Assembly: GCA_947476075.1 (NCBI GenBank)
Contig: CANJPM010000002.1
Span: 1 to 64,000, forward strand
Length of the DNA: 64,000 nucleotides
Source of the DNA: Beijerinckiaceae bacterium
GTDB taxonomy: Bacteria; Pseudomonadota; Alphaproteobacteria; Rhizobiales; Beijerinckiaceae
Direction of reading: 5' to 3'
Shown here: in pieces, positions 56,895 through 64,000 of the stretch
Position numbering within the stretch: the first letter of the stretch is position 1
Layout: each line of letters starts with the position of its first letter
Program-made: the position numbers and the translations under genes
The notes under the pieces: generated by a model
The model's database searches: none
What the model was told of the DNA's origin: nothing
Seen by the model: only the letters and a program-made list of their open reading frames with translations

Positions 56895-59399
56895 CTAGTC
56901 CCCGGGAAGTCCAAAAGCTCCCCTGTCGATCCCGCCGCCAACCAGAATTTCGCGCTTACCGGCGTGGTTGGACGGTCCCACAACTCCCTCCTCCTCCATT
57001 CTCTCGACAAGCGAAGCAGCCTTGTTGTAGCCAACAGACAGACGACGCTGGATGTAGCTGGTCGAGCATTTTCCATCTCTGAGGACGATAGCGACGGCTT
57101 TGTCGTAAAGCTCTGCCGATTCGTCGCCAAAGGCTGCAACCGCAGGCGTCACCTCTTCAGAATCAACCTCGTCCTCAATCGTGATAGCGTCGAGGTAGTC
57201 TGGCTGACCCTGCGTCTTCAAGTGAGCAACGATTTTCTCTACTTCATCATCGGACACAAACGGACCGTGTACGCGAGCAATTCTCCCTCCCCCTGCCATG
57301 TAAAGCATATCACCTTGGCCAAGTAACTGCTCCGCTCCTTGCTCGCCCAAGATCGTGCGGCTATCGATTTTTGAGGTGACCTGAAATGAAACACGAGTCG
57401 GAAAATTAGCCTTGATTGTGCCGGTTATCACATCGACGGAAGGCCTCTGGGTCGCCATGATCAGGTGGATGCCCGCAGCTCTTGCCATTTGTGCAAGCCT
57501 TTGGATGGCACCCTCAATATCCTTACCTGCGACCATCATAAGATCGGCCATTTCGTCGACGATAACTACGATATAGGGCAGCGGCGACATATCCATATCT
57601 TCCCGCTCGTAAATCGCCTCGCCGGTCTGGCGATCAAAGCCTGTCTGGACAGTGCGAGAAATAGATTGCCCCTTGCTTCTAGCTTCAACAATACGGGCAT
57701 TGAAGCCGTCAATGTTACGAACGCCGAGCTTCGACATTTTTTTGTACCGGTCCTCCATCTCCCGGACGGCCCATTTCATGGCAACAACCGCCTTCTTTGA
57801 ATCTGTAACGACCGGGGTCAAAAGATGGGGAATGCCGTCGTAAACAGAGAGCTCGAGCATTTTCGGATCGACCATGATCAGCCTGCATTCTTCAGGCTTG
57901 AGGCGATACAAAAGTGAAAGAATGAATGTGTTGATAGCGACGGATTTACCTGATCCAGTTGTACCAGCAACTAACAAGTGCGGCATACGCGTCAAGTCGA
58001 CAATCACTGGCTCACCGCCTATTGTCTTTCCAAGAGCGATAGCAAGCTTGTATTTACTTGCCTCAAAGTCCTGCGATGCAATTAGTTCCCGCAAGAAGAC
58101 AGTCTCTCGAAGCTGATTGGGAAGCTCGATGCCAATTGCATTGCGACCCTGGACCACCGCCACGCGCGCCGAGATAGCAGACATTGAGCGAGCGATGTCG
58201 TCAGCGAGTCCGATAACACGGGATGATTTAATTCCGGGAGCCGGCTCCAACTCGTACAATGTGACAACCGGACCGGGGCGCACATTTACTATTTCCCCCT
58301 TCACTCCGAAATCATCAAGCACTCCTTCGAGTAAACGTGCGTTTTGTTCAAGAGATTCGGCCGAAAGCTTTCCGGCATTTGTTCGCTTTGGCTCCATAAG
58401 AAGGGCCAAGGGCGGCAGTTCAAAAGTATCCGCCTCAAGCAACGAAGGTTGCGCTTCCCTCGCGGCGCGAACTCCGAGCTTAATCTTTCCAGGAGTAGGG
58501 CCGATGACTATCTTGTCATTACGTAAATCCAATGGCGCTTCATTTACATGATCAGATGTAACCTGCACCGTCGCCCGCTGAGAGATTGAGACGCTACCCG
58601 GAAAGCTTGGTTCTTTGCGAGAGTAACTTATAGTGGAATCTGTCTTTCGCGCCTTTGAAAAAAATACGGGCTTAGAAATGTACCTGAAAAGTCTAGCCTT
58701 AAGGCTCAAAACCGCATGCGTTATTGCACCAAGAGATACCAGTGCAACTCCTGGCTCATTAACCTCATCGGCGCTCTCTGGCGTGACTTGATTTCGATGC
58801 TTGCTTGTTCGCGATTCAATTTCGTCTGGCGATATCTTCCTCGCAACGGGGCTCGCCGCAGCCGATAGTGCGATGATTGCTCCGACAGCAAAAACAAGCG
58901 CTGAGACAAGCGACCCAAAATGAGCGCCGTCTATCAGGATACGCGGCAGCGTAATCATGGCGTCGCCTACGACTCCTCCCAGGCCAGTCGGCATTGGCCA
59001 GTTTGCCGTGACTGGGAGTAAGGATGCTAGGGCAGCAGTGCATGCAGAACCACAAAAAAGAAACGTAATTCTTCCGACAAACCGATCCAGTCGGTGATGA
59101 GCCATCAAGTGCCATCCCCAAATGGCAACTGGGGTCAGCAGAGCCAAAGCGCTCATGCCCCAAATTTGCATGATGAGATCCCCCATAAGCGCGCCTGGCG
59201 CCCCAAGGAGATTTCTAACAGCGCCGTCGTGAGCGTAATTCAGGGTAGGATCTTGAGCCGACCATGTTACGAGCGACAATGCAGCCGCTAGAACGCCGAT
59301 CACGAGACCCGCCCCGATCACTTCCGTCAACCTATTGGTGACGTAGATTTTGGCGGTGTCGGGTATTCTATCAAAGGCGAAAAAACTAGTCGTGCGCAT
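56895..59399 (-). CDS. ftsK: DNA translocase FtsK
   Basis: Septal DNA pump linking division with chromosome dimer resolution. 834 residues: an N-terminal membrane domain with about four helices (residues 25-195), a linker, then the beta and alpha motor domains with Walker A GTTGSGKSVAIN and Walker B VVIVDEMADLMMVAGK, and ATQRPSVDVITG; the C-terminal gamma winged helix (KCSTSYIQRRLSVGYNKAASL) reads polar DNA motifs. The linker is short compared with the E. coli protein. A perfect CtrA-type site lies 79 bp upstream. Confidence 0.97.
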   Translation of the reverse strand: MRTTSFFAFDRIPDTAKIYVTNRLTEVIGAGLVIGVLAAALSLVTWSAQDPTLNYAHDGAVRNLLGAPGALMGDLIMQIWGMSALALLTPVAIWGWHLMAHHRLDRFVGRITFLFCGSACTAALASLLPVTANWPMPTGLGGVVGDAMITLPRILIDGAHFGSLVSALVFAVGAIIALSAAASPVARKISPDEIESRTSKHRNQVTPESADEVNEPGVALVSLGAITHAVLSLKARLFRYISKPVFFSKARKTDSTISYSRKEPSFPGSVSISQRATVQVTSDHVNEAPLDLRNDKIVIGPTPGKIKLGVRAAREAQPSLLEADTFELPPLALLMEPKRTNAGKLSAESLEQNARLLEGVLDDFGVKGEIVNVRPGPVVTLYELEPAPGIKSSRVIGLADDIARSMSAISARVAVVQGRNAIGIELPNQLRETVFLRELIASQDFEASKYKLAIALGKTIGGEPVIVDLTRMPHLLVAGTTGSGKSVAINTFILSLLYRLKPEECRLIMVDPKMLELSVYDGIPHLLTPVVTDSKKAVVAMKWAVREMEDRYKKMSKLGVRNIDGFNARIVEARSKGQSISRTVQTGFDRQTGEAIYEREDMDMSPLPYIVVIVDEMADLMMVAGKDIEGAIQRLAQMARAAGIHLIMATQRPSVDVITGTIKANFPTRVSFQVTSKIDSRTILGEQGAEQLLGQGDMLYMAGGGRIARVHGPFVSDDEVEKIVAHLKTQGQPDYLDAITIEDEVDSEEVTPAVAAFGDESAELYDKAVAIVLRDGKCSTSYIQRRLSVGYNKAASLVERMEEEGVVGPSNHAGKREILVGGGIDRGAFGLPGD

Positions 59400-59477
59400 T
59401 AGCGGACCAGCGCTGATTCCAACGCCCCATTGACGGAGCGGTGTGTTTCAAGGAAACCTAAGTTTAGGCTGCCCTAG

Positions 59478-59492
59478 TTAATAGCTCATTAA
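59478..59492. promoter_or_regulatory. CtrA-type binding site upstream of ftsK
   Basis: Exact TTAA-TAGCTCA-TTAA, 79-93 bp before the ftsK start codon on the minus strand, in the 171-bp gap between amtB and ftsK. Position suits promoter control of a division gene by the cell-cycle regulator CtrA. Confidence 0.65.
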
Positions 59493-59519
59493 CCTTCGAA
59501 GACGAGTGTCCAAAACGAA

Positions 59520-59543
59520 GGCGGCGTCCCATAGGACGCCGCC
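59520..59543 (-). terminator. Terminator after amtB
   Basis: Perfect 10-bp stem GGCGGCGTCC/GGACGCCGCC with a 4-nt loop; on the minus strand it is followed by TTCGTTTT, about 30 bp after the amtB stop. Confidence 0.8.
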
Positions 59544-59570
59544 AGATAAGTTCTACCTGTTCCAAGACGA

Positions 59571-61058
59571 CTAGAGGTTGTAGGCGCGCTCACCATGCTG
59601 AGCGAGGTCAAGACCCTCACGTTCATGGTCAGGCGGAACCCGGAGGCCAACAACCAGATCAACAACCTTAAAGATCACGGCAGACCCCAAACCGGACCAC
59701 ACCAGCGTAAGAAGCACGGCTTTGATCTGAGAGGTTATGGCATTTCCAAAATCATACGCGGCAATAGCGAGTTCGCCAGGTTTGCTCTCATAATCTGCTA
59801 TACCCGTTCCTCCAAGGCTCTGACTGACTAAGATGCCAGTCGCGAGGGCGCCTATGATGCCGCCGACGCAATGTATGCCAAAGACGTCAAGCGTGTCGTC
59901 GTACCCAAGCTTGTTTTTTACTGTTGCTACAAAGAAGAAGCAGACGACGCCTGACACAAGGCCCAGCATCAACGCACCCATTGGACCCGCAAACCCAGAA
60001 GCTGGCGTGACTGCCACAAGGCCTGCAACAGCCCCAGACACCATGCCCAATAACGACGGTTTGCCCTTCGCGCCCCATTCCGCAAAGAGCCACGCGAGAG
60101 CAGCAGCAGCAGTGGCTACGAAGGTGTTCACAAAGGCCAGAGCCGCAGTGCCGTTGGCTTCCAGATTTGAACCAGCATTGAAGCCGAACCAGCCGACCCA
60201 AAGTAAGGATGCGCCGATCATAGTCATGGTCAGCGAGTGTGGGGCCATCATTTCCCGAGGATAACCGATCCGCTTCCCTATCATCAGGCAGCCCACTAAG
60301 CCGGCTATGCCTGCGTTGATATGGACTACGGTTCCGCCGGCGAAATCAAGAGCGCCCCACTGGAATATGAGACCAGCGTCAGCTTTGATTTCGTCGAGTT
60401 TCGCTTGAGCAACTTTCTTGGTCGCCTCGTCAGTAGCGGCCGCAACAGCCTTAGCAGCATCGCCAATGGCGTCCGGTCCACCCCAATACCAAACCATATG
60501 CGCGATGGGGAAGTAAACAAAAGTCACCCACAGCGCCACGAACAGGATCAGCGCCGAGAACTTGACCCGTTCCGCGAACGCCCCAACTATGAGCGCAGGC
60601 GTAATGCATGCAAACGTGGCTTGAAACGCCATATACGCGAGTTCTGGAACGACGACGCCGTTCGAGAACGTTGCGGCGTTCGATTCAGGCGTTACTCCCA
60701 TCAGGAAGGCCTTTGAGAAGCCGCCGACGAAGTCGTTAAGGCTGCCGCCGTTGGTGAATGCCAGCGAGTAGCCGTAAAGTACCCAGATCACCGCCACCAG
60801 CGACACGATCATGAATACCTGCGTGAGCACTGAGAGCATGTTCTTGGAGCGGACAAGGCCACCATAGAATAAAGCCAGTCCCGGTACCGACATCATCAGC
60901 ACGAGAAGGGTAGAAACCAAAAGCCAGGCTGTATCTCCTTTATTGGGGATAGGGGCTGCGGCTTCGGCCATTGCCTGACCTGAAGTCGCCAAAAGCGTTA
61001 TTGCGCCCAGCACATAGGCGCTGCTTGGCCGCATTTTCCAGTCCACAAGCGATCTCAT
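59571..61058 (-). CDS. amtB: Ammonium transporter AmtB
   Basis: Trimeric inner-membrane ammonium channel. 495 residues: an N-terminal signal-like segment (AYVLGAITLLATSGQAMAEA) and eleven predicted membrane helices. The twin pore histidines lie in IAHMVWYWGGP and FGIHCVGGIIGAL, and the C-terminal tail DHEREGLDLAQHGERAYNL contacts GlnK. Second gene of the glnK-amtB operon, 28 bp after glnK. Confidence 0.97.
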   Translation of the reverse strand: MRSLVDWKMRPSSAYVLGAITLLATSGQAMAEAAAPIPNKGDTAWLLVSTLLVLMMSVPGLALFYGGLVRSKNMLSVLTQVFMIVSLVAVIWVLYGYSLAFTNGGSLNDFVGGFSKAFLMGVTPESNAATFSNGVVVPELAYMAFQATFACITPALIVGAFAERVKFSALILFVALWVTFVYFPIAHMVWYWGGPDAIGDAAKAVAAATDEATKKVAQAKLDEIKADAGLIFQWGALDFAGGTVVHINAGIAGLVGCLMIGKRIGYPREMMAPHSLTMTMIGASLLWVGWFGFNAGSNLEANGTAALAFVNTFVATAAAALAWLFAEWGAKGKPSLLGMVSGAVAGLVAVTPASGFAGPMGALMLGLVSGVVCFFFVATVKNKLGYDDTLDVFGIHCVGGIIGALATGILVSQSLGGTGIADYESKPGELAIAAYDFGNAITSQIKAVLLTLVWSGLGSAVIFKVVDLVVGLRVPPDHEREGLDLAQHGERAYNL

Positions 61059-61086
61059 TGTTTAACTCCTAGAAGAGGAATAACGG

Positions 61087-61497
<411 letters not shown>

Positions 61498-61524
61498 CTA
61501 GCGGGCACGCGCTGATTATTAGCA

Positions 61525-61540
61525 ATCAAGGGCCGTGCCA
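61525..61540 (-). promoter_or_regulatory. Sigma-54-like promoter upstream of glnK-amtB (weak -12)
   Basis: On the minus strand TGGCACG-GCCC-TTGAT, a perfect -24 element with GA instead of GC at -12, about 100 bp before the glnK ATG. The nitrogen context supports it; the -12 mismatch argues against it. Confidence 0.35.
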
Positions 61541-61773
61541 GTTTTTTTCAGGCGACTAACGCAGCTGAATGTGGGGAAAACGTCCCGCTTTGCATCCCTG
61601 CACCTGTCCTCATGTTAATTTGCCTTAAGTTTAGTCAGCCTGCCTCCCAAAGGGTGCCTAAATTATAAGCCGGAAGCGGACGCAGCCCAATTCTGTGGAT
61701 AATAAGGCGGCGTCCATCGTCGAGCTGGTTTATGAAGAAGCATTAGGCAGAACATGGTCCGGAGGACGATCCA
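61541..61773. other. Intergenic region between glnK and the Ubi hydroxylase gene
   Basis: Divergent, non-coding. It contains a perfect DnaA-box word TGTGGATAA (61694-61702), a TTAA-N6-TTAA word (one base short of the CtrA spacing, 61615-61628), and the GGAGGA ribosome-binding site (61761-61766) of the hydroxylase. I see no convincing NtrC dyad and no RNA gene. Confidence 0.6.
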
Positions 61774-62994
61774 TTGCTCACGAAGTTCGATGTTGTTGTC
61801 TGCGGCGGTGGAGCCGCGGGGCTCACTCTGGCGAATCTGCTAGCCGATATGTCCGGCGGCACATTGAGAATCGCGCTGGTCGATACAAAACTGGAATCAC
61901 GGAAGCATAGCCCACGAACCTCAGCCATAGCTATAGGACCAAAGCAGATGCTCGCTAGCATGGGCGCTTGGTCTTTAGAAAGCGCTTTCGCCGCCCCTGT
62001 CCGGCGCATTGAGGTCTCTGATGCTCAGGAGAGCGTAGAAGCAATCGTCCCCGATCTCACATTTCAATGCGCTGAATACGATGAGGCCCTAGCCTGGATT
62101 ATCAGGCACTCAGAGCTTGAGACGCACTTGCGCGATATAGCTCGGAGCCGCGATATCAGGTTCATCGAAGGCGAAATCGTCGGATACAAACCAAATGGCG
62201 CATTTGCGCAGATCGAGCTTCGAGATGGCGGGGCGCTTGGCGCTCGGCTCGTCGTCGCGGCTGACGGCGCCCAGTCTCGCCTGCGCGAGCTGGCAAAGGT
62301 TCAGTGTGTAGAATGGGGTTACGATAGATCGGCAATTGTTGCTACATTGCGTCATGAGGAATCGCACGCTGACACAGCAGTCCAAATTTTTTATCCTGCA
62401 GGTCCGTTCGCGACTTTGCCGTTGACCGGCAACCGATCGTCGCTTGTGTGGACTGAAACCAGAGACCGCGCTGAGCGATTGCGCCGTAGCGATATCAATG
62501 AGCTCACAGCAGAGATACAGCGCTATTCTGCGGATCGTCTGGGCAGTTTGCGTTTGGAGGGCGACATCGCGTCTTTTGCGCTGGGCTATAGCCATGTGCG
62601 CAGCTTCCACGCAGAGCGGCTGGTTTTCATTGGAGACGCGGCTCGGCGCGTACACCCGCTTGCTGGCCAAGGGTTGAACTTGGGTTTGCGGGATGCGGCT
62701 GCATTATCCGAAATTATTATTGAGAGCGCTCGTCTAGGCTTGGATTTCGGATCAATAAGTCCGCTCGTCGAGTATGGCCGCCGCCGAAACCTTGATAGCG
62801 TGATCTCATCTTCTGCGTTTGACGTGTTGCACCGTATCTTTGCCTGGGACGCGAGCGCACTTCGCATGGCGAGGAAAACAGGGCTGTCGTTAGTTCAAAG
62901 CAGCGATCACATCAAGGCGCTTCTCATGAAGGAAGCCACTGGCTTTTCAGGGATGTATCCTGAAAGATTTGGACGCGAACACGCTATTCGGTGA
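61774..62994 (+). CDS. FAD-dependent ubiquinone biosynthesis hydroxylase (UbiH/UbiF/UbiL type)
   Basis: 406 residues, TTG start after GGAGGA. FAD-binding [19 protein letters not shown] opens it; the second motif DGAQSRLRE and the family signature [28 protein letters not shown] are clear. It hydroxylates the ubiquinone ring; which position cannot be decided here. Its end overlaps the convergent Trm112-like gene by 11 bp. Confidence 0.93.
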   Translation: MLTKFDVVVCGGGAAGLTLANLLADMSGGTLRIALVDTKLESRKHSPRTSAIAIGPKQMLASMGAWSLESAFAAPVRRIEVSDAQESVEAIVPDLTFQCAEYDEALAWIIRHSELETHLRDIARSRDIRFIEGEIVGYKPNGAFAQIELRDGGALGARLVVAADGAQSRLRELAKVQCVEWGYDRSAIVATLRHEESHADTAVQIFYPAGPFATLPLTGNRSSLVWTETRDRAERLRRSDINELTAEIQRYSADRLGSLRLEGDIASFALGYSHVRSFHAERLVFIGDAARRVHPLAGQGLNLGLRDAAALSEIIIESARLGLDFGSISPLVEYGRRRNLDSVISSSAFDVLHRIFAWDASALRMARKTGLSLVQSSDHIKALLMKEATGFSGMYPERFGREHAIR

Positions 62995-63199
62995 GCGGGC
63001 GAGCTTCTTCAATAATCATGACCGGAATTCCATCGCGAACCGGATACGCAAGACGGGCGTTTGCGGAGTACAATTCTTTCGTGAGTTCGTTGTAGGTAAG
63101 CGACGCCTTCGATACTGGACAGACCAGCACTTCCAGAAGCCTTTGGTCCAGCTGCCCTTGTATGGGTTTTGGTTTGAATTCCGAGGATCCATTGCTCAT
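62984..63199 (-). CDS. Trm112/YcaR-like small zinc-ribbon-type protein
   Basis: 71 residues from ATG 63199. [17 protein letters not shown], followed by [25 protein letters not shown], matches the Trm112-like family. Only one cysteine remains of the usual CPxCxG pairs, as in other alphaproteobacterial members I know, so zinc binding is doubtful. Downstream of the LON-domain gene. Confidence 0.88.
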   Translation of the reverse strand: MSNGSSEFKPKPIQGQLDQRLLEVLVCPVSKASLTYNELTKELYSANARLAYPVRDGIPVMIIEEARPLTE

Positions 63200-63209
63200 T
63201 TTTCTGGAC

Positions 63210-63872
63210 CTATTGAAGCGAGCGTGTCGCTCGTCCCGATCGCGCAAGTTCAATTTCCGTTATCGCGATGAGAACCTCTGTTCGCTCTTTTAGGCTCCCA
63301 GCCTCCAACAAAGCTTGCTTCTCACTTGCTCCAAACGGACTCATCATTGACAGAGCGTTGACCAGCGTTTCGTTGGGTGCTTTTTCTATTTCTTCCCAAT
63401 CAAGTTTCAAACGATTGGCCGTCGCAAAGGCTCGGAGCGTTCGAAGAAAGCTCAGTCTATCAACGCCATCGTTTTCTGGTGGCAAATTCAAATCATGTTT
63501 GAATTCATCATACGATACGACGCAAACGCGATACGCAGCTGTGCTCTGCATCTCATCAATGAGCCGGTATCTGGCCACTCCCGTGAGAGTGATCGAATAT
63601 CGGCCGTCTCCCACTTCATTGAAGTGCGTGATCCGGGTGACGCACCCCACTTTGTACAAAGCTGATGCTTCCAGGCCATTTTTGGATTCAGGTTGAATCA
63701 TCCCGATCAAACGATTGGAACGCAATGCGTCATCGACCATCGATAGGTAGCGCGGTTCAAATATGTTCAGCGGCAATTGACCGCGCGGAAAAACCAGCCC
63801 TCCTGTGAGAGGAAACACAGGAATCTGGCATGGTAGCTGTGAGATATCTGAATAAGGCTCGTTCATAGACAT
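63210..63872 (-). CDS. LON substrate-binding-domain protein
   Basis: 220 residues from ATG 63872 ([11 protein letters not shown]). It consists of the N-terminal LON domain alone ([30 protein letters not shown], then GCVTRITHF and [11 protein letters not shown]), with no AAA+ or protease domain. Function unknown. Conserved rhizobial neighbour of the Trm112-like gene, ten bases apart. The frame is open to 63956. Confidence 0.9.
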   Translation of the reverse strand: MSMNEPYSDISQLPCQIPVFPLTGGLVFPRGQLPLNIFEPRYLSMVDDALRSNRLIGMIQPESKNGLEASALYKVGCVTRITHFNEVGDGRYSITLTGVARYRLIDEMQSTAAYRVCVVSYDEFKHDLNLPPENDGVDRLSFLRTLRAFATANRLKLDWEEIEKAPNETLVNALSMMSPFGASEKQALLEAGSLKERTEVLIAITEIELARSGRATRSLQ

Positions 63873-63976
63873 CACTCGTCCGGGTTGATTTATGAGAAAA
63901 GAACCGTGGATAGCTTCCGACGAGAAGAAATTGTCATAGGGTCCAAGTGCCCCCACTGATCAAAAAAGCTGATCAA

Positions 63977-64000
63977 TTACTTCCGGGCGCCGTCATCTCC
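63977..64000 (-). CDS. C-terminal end of a gene running out of the window (possibly thioredoxin-like CnoX)
   Basis: The minus strand ends GDDGARK then TAA at 63977-63979. Only seven codons are visible. In relatives a thioredoxin/TPR protein precedes the LON-domain gene, so that is the guess; the sequence shown cannot confirm it. Confidence 0.35.
   Translation of the reverse strand, partial: GDDGARK

Noticed and set aside
61615-61628. CtrA site TTAA-TTTGCC-TTAA upstream of the Ubi hydroxylase gene
   Set aside because: The spacer is six bases, not seven, so the half-sites are out of register.

Overview
This window reads as a contiguous stretch of an alphaproteobacterial chromosome, most like the Hyphomicrobiales (Rhizobiales). 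Supporting evidence: the syntenic blocks mutM/ubiE-ubiB-coaBC-dut, rpsT-dnaA, trpS-uspA-nfuA-tsaB-rimI-miaB-phoH-ybeY-corC-lnt-XRE-metK-trmB, hisB-hisHAFE-coaA, ppsR-coaE-dnaQ/secB-tim44-mltA-smr, rho-mnmE-mnmG-rsmG-parA-parB/holA-lptE-leuS and ftsK-lolA-xth are all arrangements I know from that order; the RegB/RegA redox pair, CtrA-type operators and alphaproteobacterial parS sites agree. The family cannot be fixed from sequence reading alone. Coding density is high. Only three stretches over 300 bp lack genes (6818-7585, 40793-41499, 61426-61773). I found no tRNA, rRNA, CRISPR array, prophage or insertion sequence.

Layout. 1-6867: DNA repair (mutM, cut by the window edge), ubiquinone synthesis (ubiE, ubiB), CoA (coaBC), dUTPase, a cysteine-free Rrf2 regulator, cysK and rpsT. 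6818-9137: long leader and dnaA. 9124-14016: accessory patch with an aminotransferase, an orphan polyamine-type binding protein, and a siderophore/cobalamin-type ABC importer whose permease gene is a pseudogene. 14027-18138: regA/regB, an intracellular PHA depolymerase and a zinc peptidase. 18118-29811: long minus-strand run from trpS to trmB (translation, tRNA modification, YbeY/PhoH, lipoprotein acylation, SAM synthesis). 30004-34130: histidine operon and coaA. 34138-40792: adenosine kinase, XRE regulator, smr, mltA, tim44-like, secB, dnaQ, coaE, ppsR. 40793-41499: probable chromosomal origin. 41500-48421: rho, tRNA modification and the parAB segregation module with two parS sites. 48418-59399: holA, lptE, leuS, yggS, an L,D-transpeptidase, an orphan response regulator with a cyclic-nucleotide-domain protein, xth, lolA and ftsK. 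59571-64000: amtB-glnK, a Ubi hydroxylase, a Trm112-like protein, a LON-domain protein and the tail of one more gene.

How it works together. Replication initiation (dnaA, oriC candidate), segregation (parAB/parS), division (ftsK) and polymerase subunits (holA, dnaQ) sit close together. Perfect TTAA-N7-TTAA CtrA-type sites lie in the oriC candidate and upstream of ftsK, suggesting cell-cycle control of both. Several genes that I expect in these blocks in relatives are not at their usual places (hemE, maf/aroE, murJ, a fur-type gene, small ORFs), and one transport operon is decaying, which suggests a genome that has been losing genes. I see no clearly new defence or biosynthetic system. The best leads are the origin architecture, the Cys-less Rrf2/cysK pair, the metK and dnaA leader structures and the decaying importer.
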